A stretch of DNA of 55,487 bases from the NCBI GenBank assembly GCA_016872775.1, contig VGZA01000039.1:1-55487 (forward strand). Reading direction: 5' to 3'. The position numbers and the translations under genes are program-made. The stretch comes from Planctomycetota bacterium. Lineage in GTDB: Bacteria; Planctomycetota; Planctomycetia; Pirellulales; Pirellulaceae. Under the pieces are notes generated by a model. It was not told the origin of the DNA and did not search any database. It saw only the letters and a program-made list of their open reading frames with translations. Below, piece by piece: positions 17,605 through 25,937 of the stretch (the first letter of the stretch is position 1; the number at the start of each line of letters is the position of its first letter).

Positions 17605-18908
17605 TTATTCGACGCCGGGTCGGGGTTGGAAAGCGGGCAGACGAAACGAATACCTTTGCCGGACGCGTCGCAGAAGCGAAGTTGAAACGACCAGTTGTTC
17701 GGGACTTCCGGATTCACGTGTTGTGGACCCTGACAGATTTTGACAAAGATGCGGTTGACGCCTGCCTGGAGTTTGACGGGGACGACGAACCGATCGAGGC
17801 GAGTTCCATTCAGCCATTGTTCGCGCGCCAGGACGGATTCACCGTTCAGCCAGATCGAGAGGTTATCGTCGGCGCTGCATGCCAGCCGAGCGGCACAGGC
17901 TTCAGCGCATTCTATTTCCGAATAGGCGAAGCCAACCGATTCCTTGACCGGTCCCAGCGCTTGCACGAGGTTCATTTCGCCAAGCCGATCGGTCGACTCG
18001 CTCCACTTCCAGCGCAGCGCGGTGCCATCGTCCAGCGTGTAAATCCGCGAACGATCGAACGCGAACGCTTCGCCGCCGATTTGCGGTGGATAAAGCGTCG
18101 AGAATCCGGACATGCCGGGCGCGGGAAACGGGCCGACGACCCACCAGCGATGGACGAATCCAAGCTGAGGAATCGGGTCGACGATCGTGCCGAGGGAGCG
18201 AAGTTTGTCGACGGCGGCCAGGACCTGATCCGAATGCCGGGCATGTTCGAAACATCGCTCGAATGCGGATCGCGCTTCCTCCACGGCCCGCATGTTCAGC
18301 TTCTCGTCCGCCTGGTGCATCAATGCGTCGATGGCGTCTCGTCGGAATTCCGGATCGTCGAGCCAATCGGCGAGCAGCGGTCGGTCGACGTCGAGATCGA
18401 CTTGTCGCAGCAATCGCAGTGCGAGTCTTCGCGGGCGTCCGGCGCGCGACGCATCGCGCACGAAGGCCAGGATTTCGTCGCGCGGCAAGCCGGCCGAGCC
18501 GCGCGACAATTCCCGTGCCGCAATGGCTTCAAATGCCTGGCGGAGCCAGTTGGCGGCGACGGGGTTCGCGGTCCCCATGGCGGCGAGCAACTCCGGGAGA
18601 ATAGCGGCGGGAGCTCGCGATAGTTCCCGGCTGGCGTTGCGGGCATTGTCCAGCCCGTCACTGTTGGGGCCAGCCCGCATGATCCTCTCAATCGCCGCGG
18701 AAACTTCGTCGGCCGAGAGCCGGGATTCCCCGCTCGCCTGGGTCGCCCGATCGTCGTCGTCGGCAGCTCGAGCCATTCTCCCGCGCGTCGCGGCCGGAAA
18801 TGGCCCGCCGCCGACCAGCACCAGCAGGATTGGAATCACGACTGCAAGCAGAACTCGGGCCGGATGCGAACCGATATCTTGCGGCGCAAGGGCCATTGTC
18901 GATCGCAT
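17601..18908 (-). CDS. Exported protein with HEAT-like helices and C-terminal beta-sandwich
   Basis: A 435-residue protein with one N-terminal hydrophobic segment (about 17-36), likely a signal anchor or signal peptide. Residues about 60-230 are alpha-helical and repeat-like (HEAT/armadillo style). Residues about 250-420 form a beta-rich domain with FVHRWWVVGPFP and LSIWLNGESV motifs, the pattern seen in galactose-binding or PA14-like modules of planctomycete proteins. It is translationally coupled to the PQQ-propeller gene through an ATGA overlap, so the two products probably act together. The exact function is unknown. Confidence 0.8.
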   Translation of the reverse strand: MRSTMALAPQDIGSHPARVLLAVVIPILLVLVGGGPFPAATRGRMARAADDDDRATQASGESRLSADEVSAAIERIMRAGPNSDGLDNARNASRELSRAPAAILPELLAAMGTANPVAANWLRQAFEAIAARELSRGSAGLPRDEILAFVRDASRAGRPRRLALRLLRQVDLDVDRPLLADWLDDPEFRRDAIDALMHQADEKLNMRAVEEARSAFERCFEHARHSDQVLAAVDKLRSLGTIVDPIPQLGFVHRWWVVGPFPAPGMSGFSTLYPPQIGGEAFAFDRSRIYTLDDGTALRWKWSESTDRLGEMNLVQALGPVKESVGFAYSEIECAEACAARLACSADDNLSIWLNGESVLAREQWLNGTRLDRFVVPVKLQAGVNRIFVKICQGPQHVNPEVPNNWSFQLRFCDASGKGIRFVCPLSNPDPASNK

Positions 18909-19206
18909 CTGTGCGGCACCTCAGGCGGGACTTTGGGGCGCTCCAATCGTAACGCATCGGTGACGAAGATTCAAATCCAGGGCCGATGCGGGGTCGCGGG
19001 GCGGGAGGATTGTTCCGCCGCGCTACTGCTCCGCCCGATCGATTCATGTTATAGTCTTGGAAATCAACAGTCCCACCCAAAACGCGCCGGGCCCAGCGGG
19101 CACACGTCGCAGCCGTAGCCAAATCCAGCCCTGCCCCCGGCAGCCAACGCGTTGATACACCAATCTGTTTACCTGCATCGGAAGTACCAACCCAAGGAAC
19201 TTGTGC
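18909..19206. other. Divergent intergenic region
   Basis: This 298-base gap separates the HEAT/beta-sandwich gene (minus strand) from the SGNH-dehydrogenase gene (plus strand), so it must hold both promoters. No convincing -35/-10 pair, operator or RNA structure was found by eye. Confidence 0.4.
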
Positions 19207-22020
19207 ATGAGCCGTTTCCTGTTGTTGTTCGCCACGTTCATTGCATGCGGACCCCTCGCCGATCTCCTGAGTGGCTCTCTTGGCGCCGGGTTGGAGCGGC
19301 GATTGTACGGGCAGTCGTTGGAGTTCAAGCCGGGGGAGCATATCTGCATCATCGGCAACGGACTCGGAGAGCGGATGCAGCATTTCGGCCACCTGGAGGC
19401 GTTGATTCACGCTCGCTTTCCGCAACACGAGCTGGTATTTCGCAATCTGGCTTACAGCGGCGACGAAGTGGCGGGGTGGCAGGACGGAAGCCGGCGTCTG
19501 CGGTCGATGTCGTTCGGTTCGCAGGACGAGTGGCTGGCCGGATCCGCGCCGGTTCCTCAGCCGGCGAAGCTCTCCAAACGCGATGAAGGCAAAGTTCGGG
19601 GGAATCGCTTCGAGCTGACCGATACCAGAGCCGACGTGATTTTCGCGTTTTACGGATACAACGAATCGTATGCCGGCGAGTCCGGATTGCCGCGTTTCCG
19701 GCAGGAGCTGACCGACTTCCTCAAGCACACTCTGGGTCAGAAATACAACGGCAAGTCGGCCCCGCGAATTGTATTGTTCTCGCCGACTCCTCTGGAGTTA
19801 TCCAGCGATCCCAATCTGCCGAATGCCGCGATGGTGGCGGCGACCAATGCGCGGATCAAGAGTTACGTGGCGGTGATGGCGGAAGTGGCCAAGGAAAACG
19901 GTGTGCCTTTCGTCGACCTGTTCGCGCCGGCGGTTCGGGGCGCGTTTGCCAAGGCCAATGCGGAGCCGCTGACGATCAACGGCCTGCATCTGAATGAGCG
20001 GGGTGATAATTACATTGCCGAGCTTGCCTATCAAGGCCTGTTCGGTTCGGCGGCGCCACAAACCAGCGCCGCGCTGGCATCGCTGCGGAAGGCGGTGAAC
20101 GACAAGAACTGGTATTGGTTTCATCGCTATCGCGTCACCGATGGATTCTCCACCTACGGCGACCGCGCGTTCCTGAAATTCTCCGAGGGACCTGGGGGAT
20201 ACGGCGAGGGGCTCTCCAACTATTCCGTCGGCCAACGGGAACTGGATGTCATCGATACGCTGACCCATAATCGCGATCGGGTCGTATGGCGCGTGGCGCG
20301 CGGCGAGCAAGCCAAAGCCGCCGACGACAATCTGCCGGAGTTCATCCCGGTGATTTCCAACAAGCCCGGACCACTGCCAGGCGGAAAGCACGAGTTTTTG
20401 ACCGGCCCCGATTCGATCAGCAAAATGACGGTGGGCAAGAATCTCAAGGTCGAACTGTTCGCGGACGAAAGCATGTTCCCGGAACTCGCGAACCCCGTGC
20501 AGATGGCGTTCGACACACGCGGACGACTGTGGGTCGCCGCTTGGTCGACCTATCCACACTGGAAGCCGACCGAACCGATGGATGACAAATTATTGATCCT
20601 CGAAGACACCGATCACGACGGCAAGGCGGATGTCTGCAAGACATTTGCGGGCGACATTCACAATCCGACCGGATTCGAGTTCTGGAATAACGGCGTCATC
20701 GTGGCGCAGGGGCCCGATATCATCTATCTGCGCGACACCAACGGCGATGACAAGTACGATATCAAGGAACGGATCGTCCATGGCCTGGACACGGCCGACA
20801 CGCACCACACCGCCAATAGTTTTGTGCTCGATCCAGGCGGCGCGCTCTATTTCCAGGAAGGAACGTTCCATCATACCCAGGTCGAAACGCCCTGGGGCGC
20901 GCCGCGCCGCGTCGCCAATGGCGCGGTGTTTCGATTCGAACCGCGCACCAGCAAATTTGATGTCTACGTGACCTACGGCTTCGCGAACCCGCATGGCCAC
21001 GTGTTTGACCGTTGGGGACAGGACTTCGTCTGGGACGGTACCGGCGCCAATCCGTTTCACGCGCCGCTCTTCTCCAGCGATATGGACTTTCCTCATAAAC
21101 ATGCGGCGACCCCACAGGTCTACCAGCAACGGACGCGGCCATGCTCCGGAGTCGAGGTCATGTCGAGCGGTCACTTCCCGGAGGAGTTCCAGGGAAATCT
21201 GCTCATCAATAATGTGATCGGATTCCAAGGCATCCTGCGCTACAAGATGGAGGACAAAGGCTCCAGCTTCGGCGCGACCGAACTGGAACCGATCCTGTTC
21301 TCTTCGGATCCGAATTTCCGCCCCACCGACCTGGAAATCGCTCCGGACGGTTCGATCTATTTTGTCGACTGGCATAACCCGATCATCGGCCACATGCAGC
21401 ACAATCTGCGCGATCCCAGCCGCGATCGCACGCACGGCCGCATCTACCGGGTGCGCTACGAGGGTCGCGAGCTGCTCAAGCCAGCGCCGGTGGCCGGGGA
21501 ACCGATCGAGCGGCTGCTGGGGTTGCTCAAGTCGCCCGACGACCGCGTTCGATCGAGGGCTCGCATTGAATTGTCCGGACGCCGTTCGGACGCGGTGCTC
21601 GGCGCGGCCCGTAAATGGCTGGCGGCACTCGACGGCAAACATGCCGATTATGAACACCACCGCCTGGAAGGACTCTGGCTGCATCAGAATCATAACGTCG
21701 TCGATGAAGGCCTGCTGAAGCAGGTCTTGCGGTCGCCCGATTTCCGCGCACGCGCAGCCGCCACGCGCATCGTTGCCCATTGGAGGGACCGCATCGATCA
21801 GCCGCTGGAACTGCTGCGAACACAGGTCAACGACGAGAATCCGCGGGTGCGGCTGATGGCGATCTGGTCGTTGAGTTTCTTTGGCGGAACGGATGCGGAA
21901 AAGGCGGCGGAGATCGCCGTCGAGTCGCTCGTGCATCCGCAAGACCCGTACCTCAAGCATCTGCTCGACGAGACCAACAAGACGCTGGACCGCCGCGCCA
22001 AGAGCACCGCCAAGAAATAG
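19207..22020 (+). CDS. SGNH-like domain fused to PVC-type dehydrogenase propeller
   Basis: A 937-residue exported protein. From the ATG at 19207 (AAGGA upstream) there is a signal peptide, then an SGNH-hydrolase-like domain to about residue 290. In this domain block I reads IGNGLGERMQ rather than GDS, block III reads FYGYNES and block V reads INGLHLNERG. A PVC-type dehydrogenase beta-propeller (about 410-760) follows, with TFAGDIHNPTGFEF, NPHGHVFDRWGQ and DWHNPIIGHMQHNLRDP motifs. Short HEAT-like helices end the protein. In many planctomycete homologues this propeller continues into HEAT and cytochrome c domains. Here those are the next gene, 46 bases downstream. It probably acts in extracytoplasmic oxidation of a carbohydrate. 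Confidence 0.88.
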   Translation: MSRFLLLFATFIACGPLADLLSGSLGAGLERRLYGQSLEFKPGEHICIIGNGLGERMQHFGHLEALIHARFPQHELVFRNLAYSGDEVAGWQDGSRRLRSMSFGSQDEWLAGSAPVPQPAKLSKRDEGKVRGNRFELTDTRADVIFAFYGYNESYAGESGLPRFRQELTDFLKHTLGQKYNGKSAPRIVLFSPTPLELSSDPNLPNAAMVAATNARIKSYVAVMAEVAKENGVPFVDLFAPAVRGAFAKANAEPLTINGLHLNERGDNYIAELAYQGLFGSAAPQTSAALASLRKAVNDKNWYWFHRYRVTDGFSTYGDRAFLKFSEGPGGYGEGLSNYSVGQRELDVIDTLTHNRDRVVWRVARGEQAKAADDNLPEFIPVISNKPGPLPGGKHEFLTGPDSISKMTVGKNLKVELFADESMFPELANPVQMAFDTRGRLWVAAWSTYPHWKPTEPMDDKLLILEDTDHDGKADVCKTFAGDIHNPTGFEFWNNGVIVAQGPDIIYLRDTNGDDKYDIKERIVHGLDTADTHHTANSFVLDPGGALYFQEGTFHHTQVETPWGAPRRVANGAVFRFEPRTSKFDVYVTYGFANPHGHVFDRWGQDFVWDGTGANPFHAPLFSSDMDFPHKHAATPQVYQQRTRPCSGVEVMSSGHFPEEFQGNLLINNVIGFQGILRYKMEDKGSSFGATELEPILFSSDPNFRPTDLEIAPDGSIYFVDWHNPIIGHMQHNLRDPSRDRTHGRIYRVRYEGRELLKPAPVAGEPIERLLGLLKSPDDRVRSRARIELSGRRSDAVLGAARKWLAALDGKHADYEHHRLEGLWLHQNHNVVDEGLLKQVLRSPDFRARAAATRIVAHWRDRIDQPLELLRTQVNDENPRVRLMAIWSLSFFGGTDAEKAAEIAVESLVHPQDPYLKHLLDETNKTLDRRAKSTAKK

Positions 22021-22066
22021 CCTGGAGGGCCAGCGATACTTATTTCAGGAATGCCGGAGTGGCCGC

Positions 22067-23929
22067 ATGGTGAAACGTTGGATCGCCGGTCTGCTTGCCG
22101 TGGTGACCGCTGCGTCGGTAACGCTGGCGGCGGAGCCGGAAAGCGCGGTCGGCCCGCTGATGAAGTTATTCCAAAGCGGACGACTGCCTCCGGAACGCCA
22201 GGAAGCGGTCGTGGAGATGATCTGCAATCGCGGTAACGCCGAGGATTTGCGGATTGTATTCGATCGCGCACTCGATCCGGACAAGTTCCCGCTCGAACTG
22301 CGCGTCAAAGTATTTCGCTGGCTGGGCGACGCGGTGCGCACGCGCAAGACAATTCCTCGGGGCGACCTCAGCGGCCTGGGAGCCATCATCGCGGGCGGTG
22401 GCGATGCGCGGCTGCGCGAGGCCGCGATTCGGCTGGCGTCCCGCTGCAAGGATCAAGGAATCGCCCCAGCGCTGCGAACGATTGTTTCCGACCCATCGTA
22501 CGCCTTCGACTTGAGACGGGTAGCGCTTGAGGGGCTGATCGCCATCGGCGACGATGCGAGTCGGCAGTTTCTCGAACAGTTGGCGAGCAGTTCTGCGGAA
22601 ATGAAGTTGCGGATTCCGGCGGCTGCGGGGTTGGTGCAATTCGACAGCGGCAAAGCGGCGGTGCAGGGCGCCCTGGTGCTGCATGACGCCCAGCCAAACG
22701 ATGACTTGTCGGAATTGATCGGCGCCTTCCTGGACCGCAAGTCCGGCGCGGAGAAACTCGCGGAACAACTCTCGCGCGTGCGTCTGACAAAAGACACCGC
22801 CAAGCGCTGTTTGCGATACATCTATTCGGTCGGACGCAGCGACGAATCGCTCACCACGGTGCTTGGCGCGGCCGCCGGAATTCAAGCCGACGCGCCGCCG
22901 CCGACACCGCAGGAAGTGGCGGAAGTTGTTAACGATGTGGTCGCCAAGGGAGACGCAGCGCGCGGCGAAGCAGTCTTTCGGCGCAAAGATGTCAGCTGCA
23001 TGAAATGCCACAGCATCAGCCGGGCCGGAGGACAGATCGGCCCCGAGTTGAGCGCGGTCGGCGGCGCATCGCCGGTCGACTACATCGTCAATTCCATCCT
23101 CAATCCGAATCTGGCCGTCAAGGAGCAGTACGTCACGCGCGTCTTTGTTACGGCCGACGGCAACGTACTCACCGGGATCGTGATCGACCGGGATGAGGTC
23201 CGCGTTCGCTTCCGCGACGCCAGCGGGCAGGAAATCAGCCTGGCGGTCGCCGACATCGATGAAGAGCAGGAAGGAAAGTCGCTGATGCCGCAAGGCTTGA
23301 CCCGTTTCCTGACCCGGGATGAGCTGCTCGATCTGGCACGCTTTGTTTCCGAACTCGGCAAGCCGGGACCGTATGCCGTGCAACAAGCGCGAACCGTACA
23401 GCGATGGCGGGTGATGCGATCGCCGCCGTCGGAACTGGTCGAGCAGGTGCCGCACCTCGACCATATCCGACAACATGTCCTGGACGCTCCGGCCAGTGCC
23501 TGGGAACCCGTCTACGCGAAGGTCGCCGGCGAGTTGCCTTTGGACGAGGTTGTCGCCAACCTGATCCCGGGAAGTTTGACGAGCGTGGCGAATGCGAAGG
23601 GGGCGGCGACGGCGACGGGAGTGGCGGCGGGATCGACGGCAGCTTCGGGCGGCGATCTGCCGGCCCCGATCTTGCTGCTCCAAGGGGAAATCGACGCATC
23701 GGCCGCCGGGCCGATCGAGATGGTGGTGGAAACAGCCAGCGAATTTCAGGTCTGGTTCGATGCGGAACTGCTGCCGTCACAGCCTCGCGTTCGGATAGAA
23801 GCGATGAAGGGCCGCCACAAGCTCACTTTTCGCATCCGTCCCGCCGCGATGCGGGAGCGCGGCCTTCGAGTTGAGTTCCTGATTCCGGCCGATTCCGCCG
23901 CAAACCTGACGGTCGTCGGTGGAATGTAG
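22067..23929 (+). CDS. HEAT-repeat protein with c-type cytochrome domain
   Basis: A 620-residue exported protein. It has a signal peptide (MVKRWIAGLLAVVTAASVTLAA), HEAT-like helices (about 25-265) and a single-heme cytochrome domain of the planctomycete type with C311-MK-C314-H315. A TFxxP-like C-terminal part follows (LMPQGLTRFLTRDELLDLARFVSEL). The last 150 residues are beta-rich, including an Ala/Gly/Thr-rich linker. The open frame begins further upstream, but the ATG at 22067 gives a clean signal peptide. It is the natural partner of the preceding dehydrogenase propeller and supplies the electron acceptor domain that the latter lacks. Confidence 0.87.
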   Translation: MVKRWIAGLLAVVTAASVTLAAEPESAVGPLMKLFQSGRLPPERQEAVVEMICNRGNAEDLRIVFDRALDPDKFPLELRVKVFRWLGDAVRTRKTIPRGDLSGLGAIIAGGGDARLREAAIRLASRCKDQGIAPALRTIVSDPSYAFDLRRVALEGLIAIGDDASRQFLEQLASSSAEMKLRIPAAAGLVQFDSGKAAVQGALVLHDAQPNDDLSELIGAFLDRKSGAEKLAEQLSRVRLTKDTAKRCLRYIYSVGRSDESLTTVLGAAAGIQADAPPPTPQEVAEVVNDVVAKGDAARGEAVFRRKDVSCMKCHSISRAGGQIGPELSAVGGASPVDYIVNSILNPNLAVKEQYVTRVFVTADGNVLTGIVIDRDEVRVRFRDASGQEISLAVADIDEEQEGKSLMPQGLTRFLTRDELLDLARFVSELGKPGPYAVQQARTVQRWRVMRSPPSELVEQVPHLDHIRQHVLDAPASAWEPVYAKVAGELPLDEVVANLIPGSLTSVANAKGAATATGVAAGSTAASGGDLPAPILLLQGEIDASAAGPIEMVVETASEFQVWFDAELLPSQPRVRIEAMKGRHKLTFRIRPAAMRERGLRVEFLIPADSAANLTVVGGM

Positions 23930-25635
23930 GACTGCGGGCTGCAATTCAGATTTGACCAACGATCGGCGCCAGATGGAATGGTTGCTGACGCAGGCGCAAC
24001 TCGGGCAGAGCGACGCCGTACAACAGGTCTGCGATCGGTTGCCGCACTAACGATGTCGACATGCGCGGTGGTTGCACAGTTGGCGGCGCGCGGCTGACCC
24101 TCGCGGTCGTAGTACTTCAGATAGGTTTCCGACATCTGCTGCCGGAATCGGGCCATGACTGCCGGAGTGATCACACTGCCATGGTCCGCGCCGGGGACCA
24201 GCGTCACTTCCGCGTCGCTGCCCAGATCCTGGAAAGTCGCCTTGAGCAAGCGCGTCGCCCCTTCCAGATAAAACGTGTCGATTTCGCCCATGATCATATG
24301 GATCTTCCCCGTCAGTTTCGATCCAATCTCCGGCCAGCGCTGACGCACGACAAGGTTAATATCGTATTTCTTCCAGGCTTCCACGACGGCCGGCTGGATA
24401 CGTCCCGTTTCACGGTCCCACATGCGCAGCGGCTCGCCGCGATCATTGATCGGGCTGAAGACCGCTTCAAAAGATCGGAGTTGTCCTCCCCTTCCGAGAC
24501 AGTCATCCATGCGTCCAAAGTCCGGGTACCAGAGAATCGGCATTGTGCCGGCTCGCGCTATCGGCTTCTTGTGGCCTTGATCGTTGAAGTAGAGACTGTT
24601 GGGCGGATCGGCATACAAGTTGGTCGCCTGGTAGTCGCGGAAATCGACGGGATCAGGAGAGGAGCTCCAGACTCCGCCGAATACATCCGGATAGTTGACC
24701 TGCAACCAGAGCGAAGACCAGCCGCCGGAGCTATGTCCGGTGACGAACCGCGCTTGGGGCGCCGCCACCGTGCGGAACTCACGATCGAGTTTCGGAATCA
24801 ATTCCTCGGTCAGTACGCGCCCGCGGGGGCCGTTGACTGGACTATCCGCGTAGACATGATGGCCCCATTTGCATTCTCCGGTCAACAGTACCCGAATGAA
24901 TTCGACATTGTCTCCGTTGGCGCCGGGCGCCTGTTGCGCGAAACCATGCGCCATGGCGGGTAATGTGCCGCCGAATCCCGAGATCTCGAAAAGCACGGGA
25001 TAACGGCGTTGAGGCTGTTCCGCGTAGGACTTGGGCAGGATGACAACCGCGCGGTCCTCGACGTCGCGCCCGAAATGCCTGGAAAGCAACTCGCTGCGGT
25101 AGAACAAAGGTCGAATCCAGGCTCGCTCGGGGATCGGTGCCGCCGGAACTTTGTGCGCCAGCTTGAGGTCGATCGTCCAGTTCGCTTCGCCTACCTCCAG
25201 CGTGGCGACGTCGCTGTAGAGGTTGTTTGCTCCCTGGGCCGGGACGGGCGAGTAGATATCGTGGTCAAGCAGCGCCTGGACATGGTATCGGCCCGGCTTG
25301 AGTTGCGAAAGTGGTTTGGGGAACGAATCGGCCGTGTCATCGAGTACTTCGGCGCTGCCCGGTTGAAACGCCTCGACGTCGCGCGCAAAAAAAGGCTCGG
25401 GACGAAACCAATCGGGGGCGTTCTGCGGCGTGCCGCCGCGTTGGGTGCAAAAGAAGAACAGTCGCCCGCGAATCGGTTGGTTCGCCAGTTCCGCGGGTAA
25501 TTCCACGCGCACCGTGCCCGTGATTCCGTCGGCACGAGCCGTTCCCGACAGGGCGGGCAAAGCGAACAAACAGGACAGTGCGACGCAAACTGCCGCAATG
25601 CTCCTACGGTCATGACGACGCCAACGAAAATGCAT
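23746..25635 (-). CDS. Exported alpha/beta-hydrolase esterase with suspect C-terminus
   Basis: A putative secreted esterase of the enterochelin-esterase/feruloyl-esterase-like fold. From the ATG at 25635 (GGAG upstream) it has a signal peptide, an N-terminal beta-sandwich (about 35-155) and a hydrolase domain. The nucleophile elbow is GHSSGGW, and a late histidine lies in PGADHGS. After about LKYYDREGQPR the frame runs on for over 100 low-complexity, Arg/Ser-rich residues and crosses antisense into the cytochrome gene. The next frame is open from 24116 to a stop at 23946, gives a more natural tail (RQPIADLLYGVALPELRLRQ), and ends just outside the neighbouring gene. A frameshift near 24050-24116 is therefore likely, real or from sequencing. 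Confidence 0.75.
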   Translation of the reverse strand: MHFRWRRHDRRSIAAVCVALSCLFALPALSGTARADGITGTVRVELPAELANQPIRGRLFFFCTQRGGTPQNAPDWFRPEPFFARDVEAFQPGSAEVLDDTADSFPKPLSQLKPGRYHVQALLDHDIYSPVPAQGANNLYSDVATLEVGEANWTIDLKLAHKVPAAPIPERAWIRPLFYRSELLSRHFGRDVEDRAVVILPKSYAEQPQRRYPVLFEISGFGGTLPAMAHGFAQQAPGANGDNVEFIRVLLTGECKWGHHVYADSPVNGPRGRVLTEELIPKLDREFRTVAAPQARFVTGHSSGGWSSLWLQVNYPDVFGGVWSSSPDPVDFRDYQATNLYADPPNSLYFNDQGHKKPIARAGTMPILWYPDFGRMDDCLGRGGQLRSFEAVFSPINDRGEPLRMWDRETGRIQPAVVEAWKKYDINLVVRQRWPEIGSKLTGKIHMIMGEIDTFYLEGATRLLKATFQDLGSDAEVTLVPGADHGSVITPAVMARFRQQMSETYLKYYDREGQPRAANCATTAHVDIVSAATDRRPVVRRRSARVAPASATIPSGADRWSNLNCSPQSYIPPTTVRFAAESAGIRNSTRRPRSRIAAGRMRKVSLWRPFIASIRTRGCDGSSSASNQT

Positions 25636-25937
25636 GTCTGCAGGCTCCAGGAGACGATCACGAGCAATTCCGGCGGCGCACCTGATCCGCCGACCCCGAT
25701 CGCGCCGCCGAGCCATACGATAACAGGTTCAAGAGTGCGATGGAATTCGCCTGCCTGGGCCTGACGCGTCTGACGCCCACCGCGCGGAAGTCGCAAGAAA
25801 TGAGATTTCTCGCAAAGTCGCGAAGACGCTGAGAACGCCGACGGGCTTGAATTGAGGGTGATTCCGACCTTGCCTTCCACCTCGCCCTGTGGACAATGGT
25901 CTCGGGTAAGCAAACAGGTACCGCCACGGAGTATCGC
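25636..25937. other. Divergent intergenic region with a CGCAAAG-type repeat arm
   Basis: About 300 bases between the esterase gene and the YncE/phosphoesterase gene, which point away from each other. At 25808-25833 the sequence tctcgcaaagtcgcgaagac resembles one arm of the inverted repeat at 28721-28775. No gene is convincing here, and promoters were not resolved. Confidence 0.5.

Noticed and set aside
17535-18623. Plus-strand open frame of 362 codons opposite the HEAT protein gene
   Set aside because: The minus-strand frame is coupled by ATGA to the PQQ gene and has a signal segment; the plus frame has none of this.
20590-21960. Minus-strand open frame of 456 codons over the dehydrogenase gene
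   Set aside because: Shadow of the strong plus-strand gene; no recognisable domain.
22166-23683. Minus-strand open frame of 505 codons over the cytochrome gene
   Set aside because: No motifs, Arg- and Asp-rich shadow. The plus frame has HEAT helices and a CMKCH heme motif.
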